Shown: piece after piece, positions 5,499 through 7,077 of the stretch
Numbering within the stretch: position 1 is the first letter of the stretch
Layout of the letters: each line of letters opens with the position of its first letter
Assembly: GCA_031263805.1 (NCBI GenBank)
Contig: JAISFB010000193.1
Location: 1 to 7,077 of the forward strand
Direction: 5' to 3'
DNA from: Oscillospiraceae bacterium
GTDB lineage: Bacteria; Bacillota; Clostridia; Oscillospirales; Oscillospiraceae
Length of the DNA stretch: 7,077 nt
The notes under the pieces: model-generated
Databases searched by the model: none
What the model saw: only the letters and a program-made list of their open reading frames with translations
What the model was told of the DNA's origin: nothing
Program-made: the position numbers and the translations under genes

Positions 5499-6720
5499 CT
5501 GCGCCGGCGGGCTTTGTGAGCGCGCGCGTTACGGCGATCTGCTCTGAGCACTCGGCGCGGAGCGTTACGGTCATAACGCCCCCGTCCTCGCGCGATTCCC
5601 ACGCGACGGCGCTGATGTCCCCGCCGCCCACTAATTCAGCGCTCAGACGCGCATCCAATTCGGAGCGCAGACGCGCTTCCAGTCCGGCGCGGAGGATGGA
5701 CTCGGCGCGCTCACGGCTTTGCTTCGTCACGACTGGCTCATAGCGGAGATAGCTCTCCGTGACGAGCGCGACGGGCAGCGACGCGCCGCCGGGAAGCGTC
5801 AAGCTTCGCCTGTCTATGATTTTATCACATTCGGACCATAGAATTCCACTATTAAAATATAAATTTATTTTTTTTCCCGCAATAATTAGGGATCGACGGC
5901 GTTTTTTTTCGCCGGTGAAGCGTTTTACGGTTGTTTTTACGGGCATACACGCTGAAAATTCGTACCATGTCCTAGCCTGTATCTCGGCCAGCGCGGGCCC
6001 GGACGAGTTCCCGGAGTCCCGCCCTGTGACGAGGATGCCGCCCTTTTCCACCGTATCCCCCGGCTTGACGAGCGCCGTTCCCTCCAACACGCTGATTTTG
6101 GTTATGACGCCAGAGCGCGCCGCGACGACGACGGACGGCGTATCGCGGCTCACGATCTCCGGCTTCGGGATGCGCTCGCGCACGAGCACGTCGGCGCGCG
6201 AGCCGCGAATGTTCACGGCGAACCAGGACAGCTCCGGAATTTCGAGTATGAGCTCGTTCGCCAGCTCCTCCGACCGGACGCCCGGCCCGAACGAGCCGTA
6301 AGAAAAGCCGAGCGTTTTCAGCGCCTCAAGTATGCGCGAGTCCGGCACGCTCTCGTTCCCGAGCACTCGGATATCCCACACGAAAAGCGACAGCGCCCGC
6401 GTTAAGAGCGCGCACATCGCGAGCCCGGCGATAAGCACATAGCGCCGCCGGAGCTTTTTTATCGCCGAGGGCGCGCCCCGCCGCGCTACGCGCCTCAGCT
6501 CAAAGCCGTGCCCTAATGACAGCCCGCGCAGACGGCGGAAGCCGGAAACGCGCATATCGGCGCGCAGCTCGACGTCTACGCCCTGCTGTACCACGCCGAC
6601 GCGCTCTATGTTCCAAAGCTCTATATCGTTTGACGCGCAGAGATTCAGCAGCCGCTCCGGATAGCGGCAGAGTATCTCGACGTGCGCTATGCCGCGAAGC
6701 AGATTCAGCGCCCTTTGCAT
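5491..6720 (-). CDS. yqfD: Sporulation protein YqfD, membrane-anchored
   Basis: YqfD is a conserved sporulation protein; in B. subtilis yqfC-yqfD belongs to the mother-cell sigma-E regulon and yqfD is needed for spore formation, with no known enzymatic activity. The 409-aa protein fits the family's roughly 400-aa length. It has an N-terminal cytosolic part (1-90) ending in a basic stretch (IKKLRRRYV), one transmembrane helix (about 94-115), then a likely extracytoplasmic part: a POTRA/FtsQ-like segment starting WDIRVLGNESVP (115-126), the motif LVRERIPKPEIV (179-190), a lipoyl/HlyD-like hairpin (GVITKISVLEGT..VKPGDTVEKGGILVTG, 204-233), and a charged helix (333-363) before a final strand region. 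The ATG at 6720 is chosen over the adjacent TTG at 6723 because AGGGGGA lies 8 nt before it. That Shine-Dalgarno overlaps the yqfC stop, so the two are coupled. A 26-base AT-only stretch lies within codons 282-291. Confidence 0.93.
   Translation of the reverse strand: MQRALNLLRGIAHVEILCRYPERLLNLCASNDIELWNIERVGVVQQGVDVELRADMRVSGFRRLRGLSLGHGFELRRVARRGAPSAIKKLRRRYVLIAGLAMCALLTRALSLFVWDIRVLGNESVPDSRILEALKTLGFSYGSFGPGVRSEELANELILEIPELSWFAVNIRGSRADVLVRERIPKPEIVSRDTPSVVVAARSGVITKISVLEGTALVKPGDTVEKGGILVTGRDSGNSSGPALAEIQARTWYEFSACMPVKTTVKRFTGEKKRRRSLIIAGKKINLYFNSGILWSECDKIIDRRSLTLPGGASLPVALVTESYLRYEPVVTKQSRERAESILRAGLEARLRSELDARLSAELVGGGDISAVAWESREDGGVMTVTLRAECSEQIAVTRALTKPAGAAE
5635..5682 (-). repeat. 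Eight-codon tandem repeat in the YqfD C-terminal helix
   Basis: Residues 347-354 (LEARLRSE) and 355-362 (LDARLSAE) are adjacent similar octads; their 24-base units agree at 19 of 24 positions by eye. The segment should be a charged amphipathic helix. It may be a small internal duplication; the surrounding helix is a normal part of the family. Confidence 0.5.
5854..5882 (-). promoter_or_regulatory. Possible internal promoter in the yqfD AT-only island
   Basis: On the minus strand TTGCGG (5877-5882) and TATTTT (5854-5859) are spaced exactly 17 bp, and the spacer is A/T-only except its first base. Matches to the sigma-A consensus are only 3/6 and 4/6. The site is about 400 bp upstream of phoH. 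The AT-only run 5850-5875 is unlike the rest of this GC-rich cluster. It is a weak candidate, kept because phoH, ybeY and era need growth-phase expression. Confidence 0.25.
5897..5914. repeat. Small inverted repeat enclosing an A8/T8 run inside yqfD
   Basis: CGGCG and CGCCG flank eight T residues on the plus strand (A8 on the coding strand, codons for EKK). It gives a perfect 5-bp stem with an 8-nt homopolymer loop. A second A8 run lies at 5868-5875. No T-tract follows the stem, so it is not a terminator. Confidence 0.4.
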
Positions 6721-6728
6721 CAAGAAAG

Positions 6729-6736
6729 TCCCCCTA
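6729..6736 (-). promoter_or_regulatory. yqfD ribosome binding site overlapping the yqfC stop
   Basis: TAGGGGGA on the minus strand contains both the yqfC TAG stop (6734-6736) and the yqfD Shine-Dalgarno, 8 nt before the ATG. Ribosomes finishing yqfC therefore stop on the yqfD initiation signal. Confidence 0.8.
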
Positions 6737-7000
6737 CGAAAAATCTATCCTGTGGATATCGCCGATTATAAGCAGCTCCCCGGCGCTCATAGACGCAAGT
6801 TCAAGCGACGCGCCATAGACCCCGAGCACTTTTTTGCCGCAGTTCACCGAAATAAATTCCGTGCCGTATTCCAATATCCCGCGGTGCCGCTCGATATGCA
6901 GCCGTCTCGCGCCGGTAAGCGTCAGGCGCGGCGCGCCGAGCGGCGCCGGAATATCAAAGCGCTCGGCGGCGCGCGCCGCCGCCCCTATTGCCTTATCCAC
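6734..7000 (-). CDS. yqfC: Sporulation protein YqfC
   Basis: YqfC is a small sporulation protein of about 90 aa, paired with yqfD in spore-formers and transcribed with sigma-E in B. subtilis; its biochemical role is unknown. The 88-aa product has the family pattern: an N-terminal helix, then DIPAPLGAPRLTLTG (16-30), RRLHIERHRGILEYG (32-46), a strand rich in ISVNCGKKVLGVYG (50-63), and an ending ELLIIGDIHRIDFS (75-88) typical of a YabP/YqfC beta-fold. The start is GTG at 7000, preceded by GAGGTGA (7007-7013) with 6-nt spacing. An out-of-frame ATG overlaps it (ATGTG) but stops after five codons. It is the first gene of the visible cluster, 13 nt before yqfD. Confidence 0.93.
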   Translation of the reverse strand: MDKAIGAAARAAERFDIPAPLGAPRLTLTGARRLHIERHRGILEYGTEFISVNCGKKVLGVYGASLELASMSAGELLIIGDIHRIDFS

Positions 7001-7006
7001 ATTGAA

Positions 7007-7013
7007 TCACCTC
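7007..7013 (-). promoter_or_regulatory. Ribosome binding site that decides the yqfC GTG start
   Basis: GAGGTGA on the minus strand lies 6 nt before GTG (7000). The overlapping ATG at 7002 would read only five codons before a TAG, so the GTG is the functional start. Confidence 0.75.
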
Positions 7014-7020
7014 ACAGAAT

Positions 7021-7028
7021 AATTTATG
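7021..7028 (-). promoter_or_regulatory. Possible sigma-E -10 element before yqfC
   Basis: CATAAATT on the minus strand agrees at 7 of 8 positions with the sigma-E -10 pattern CATACAnT known from Bacillus. No convincing -35 lies at the expected distance, and the implied transcript would begin almost at the Shine-Dalgarno. An alternative, CATAACAT (7066-7073, 6/8), would put the inverted repeat in the leader RNA, but its -35 is outside the window. Confidence 0.25.
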
Positions 7029-7062
7029 CCGCGTGAGGAAAAAAACAGAACACGCGGGCATA
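7025..7062. repeat. Imperfect inverted repeat upstream of yqfC
   Basis: Plus-strand arms tatgccgcgtg (7025-7035) and cacgcgggcata (7051-7062) pair over 11 bp with one bulged base, around a 15-nt A-rich loop. Neither side is followed by a T-tract, so it does not read as a Rho-independent terminator. The inner arm overlaps the possible sigma-E -10. It could be an operator, an RNA hairpin or part of an upstream gene's 3' region. The rest of 7001-7077 shows no gene. Confidence 0.6.
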
Positions 7063-7077
7063 GAAATGTTATGTAAG

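Noticed and set aside
5453..5602. N-terminally extended PhoH starting upstream at 5602
   Set aside because: The extension overlaps the yqfD C-terminus, is Arg-rich low-complexity sequence and ignores the well-placed AAGGAG before 5452.
6721..6723. TTG start for yqfD directly before the ATG
   Set aside because: Spacing from AGGGGGA is 5 nt to TTG but 8 nt to the ATG, and ATG is the better initiator.
7025..7062. Reading the upstream inverted repeat as a Rho-independent terminator
   Set aside because: The T7 run lies in the loop rather than after the stem, and neither flank has a T-tract.
1..7077. Mobile element, CRISPR, toxin-antitoxin, phage or defence genes
   Set aside because: All coding space is filled by seven conserved genes; no transposase, integrase, spaced repeat array or tRNA-like fold is visible.

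Overview
The window reads as one compact, single-strand gene cluster from a GC-rich, endospore-forming Clostridia-type Firmicute. All seven genes lie on the minus strand. The evidence for a spore-former is the yqfC-yqfD sporulation pair followed by phoH, ybeY, era and recO, an order typical of Bacillus and Clostridia. The high GC, the phoH-ybeY-era-recO-mutS2 order and the RecO C-terminus suggest an Oscillospirales-like gut clostridium. That placement is inference, because no rRNA or other taxonomic marker is present.

Layout in transcription order, from the right edge to the left: a 77-base leader with an imperfect inverted repeat (7001-7077); yqfC (GTG start, 88 aa); yqfD (409 aa, membrane-anchored, 13 nt after yqfC); phoH (331 aa, 38 nt after yqfD); ybeY (165 aa, 55 nt after phoH); era (309 aa, sharing an ATGA overlap with ybeY); recO (222 aa, 34 nt after era); mutS2 (745 codons visible, 37 nt after recO, running off the left edge inside its Smr domain). 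There is no tRNA, rRNA, CRISPR array, insertion sequence or convincing Rho-independent terminator, and no gene-free stretch of 300 bases. The spacing supports one polycistronic unit.

Functionally the cluster joins two forespore/mother-cell sporulation genes (yqfC, yqfD) to a ribosome-assembly group (PhoH, YbeY, Era), then to recombination repair (RecO) and to MutS2, a protein acting on collided ribosomes and/or branched DNA. Compared with Bacillus subtilis, pgpH/yqfF is absent between phoH and ybeY, and dgkA and cdd are absent between ybeY and era.

This is mostly a conserved housekeeping region and I see no new defence or mobile system. The points most worth checking are: an AT-only island with a promoter-like arrangement inside yqfD, which could give phoH-ybeY-era a growth-phase promoter; a RecO lacking the zinc-binding cysteines; an inverted repeat overlapping a possible sigma-E -10 element before yqfC; short tandem duplications at two gene junctions; and heavy use of the ATA isoleucine codon in a GC-rich genome.
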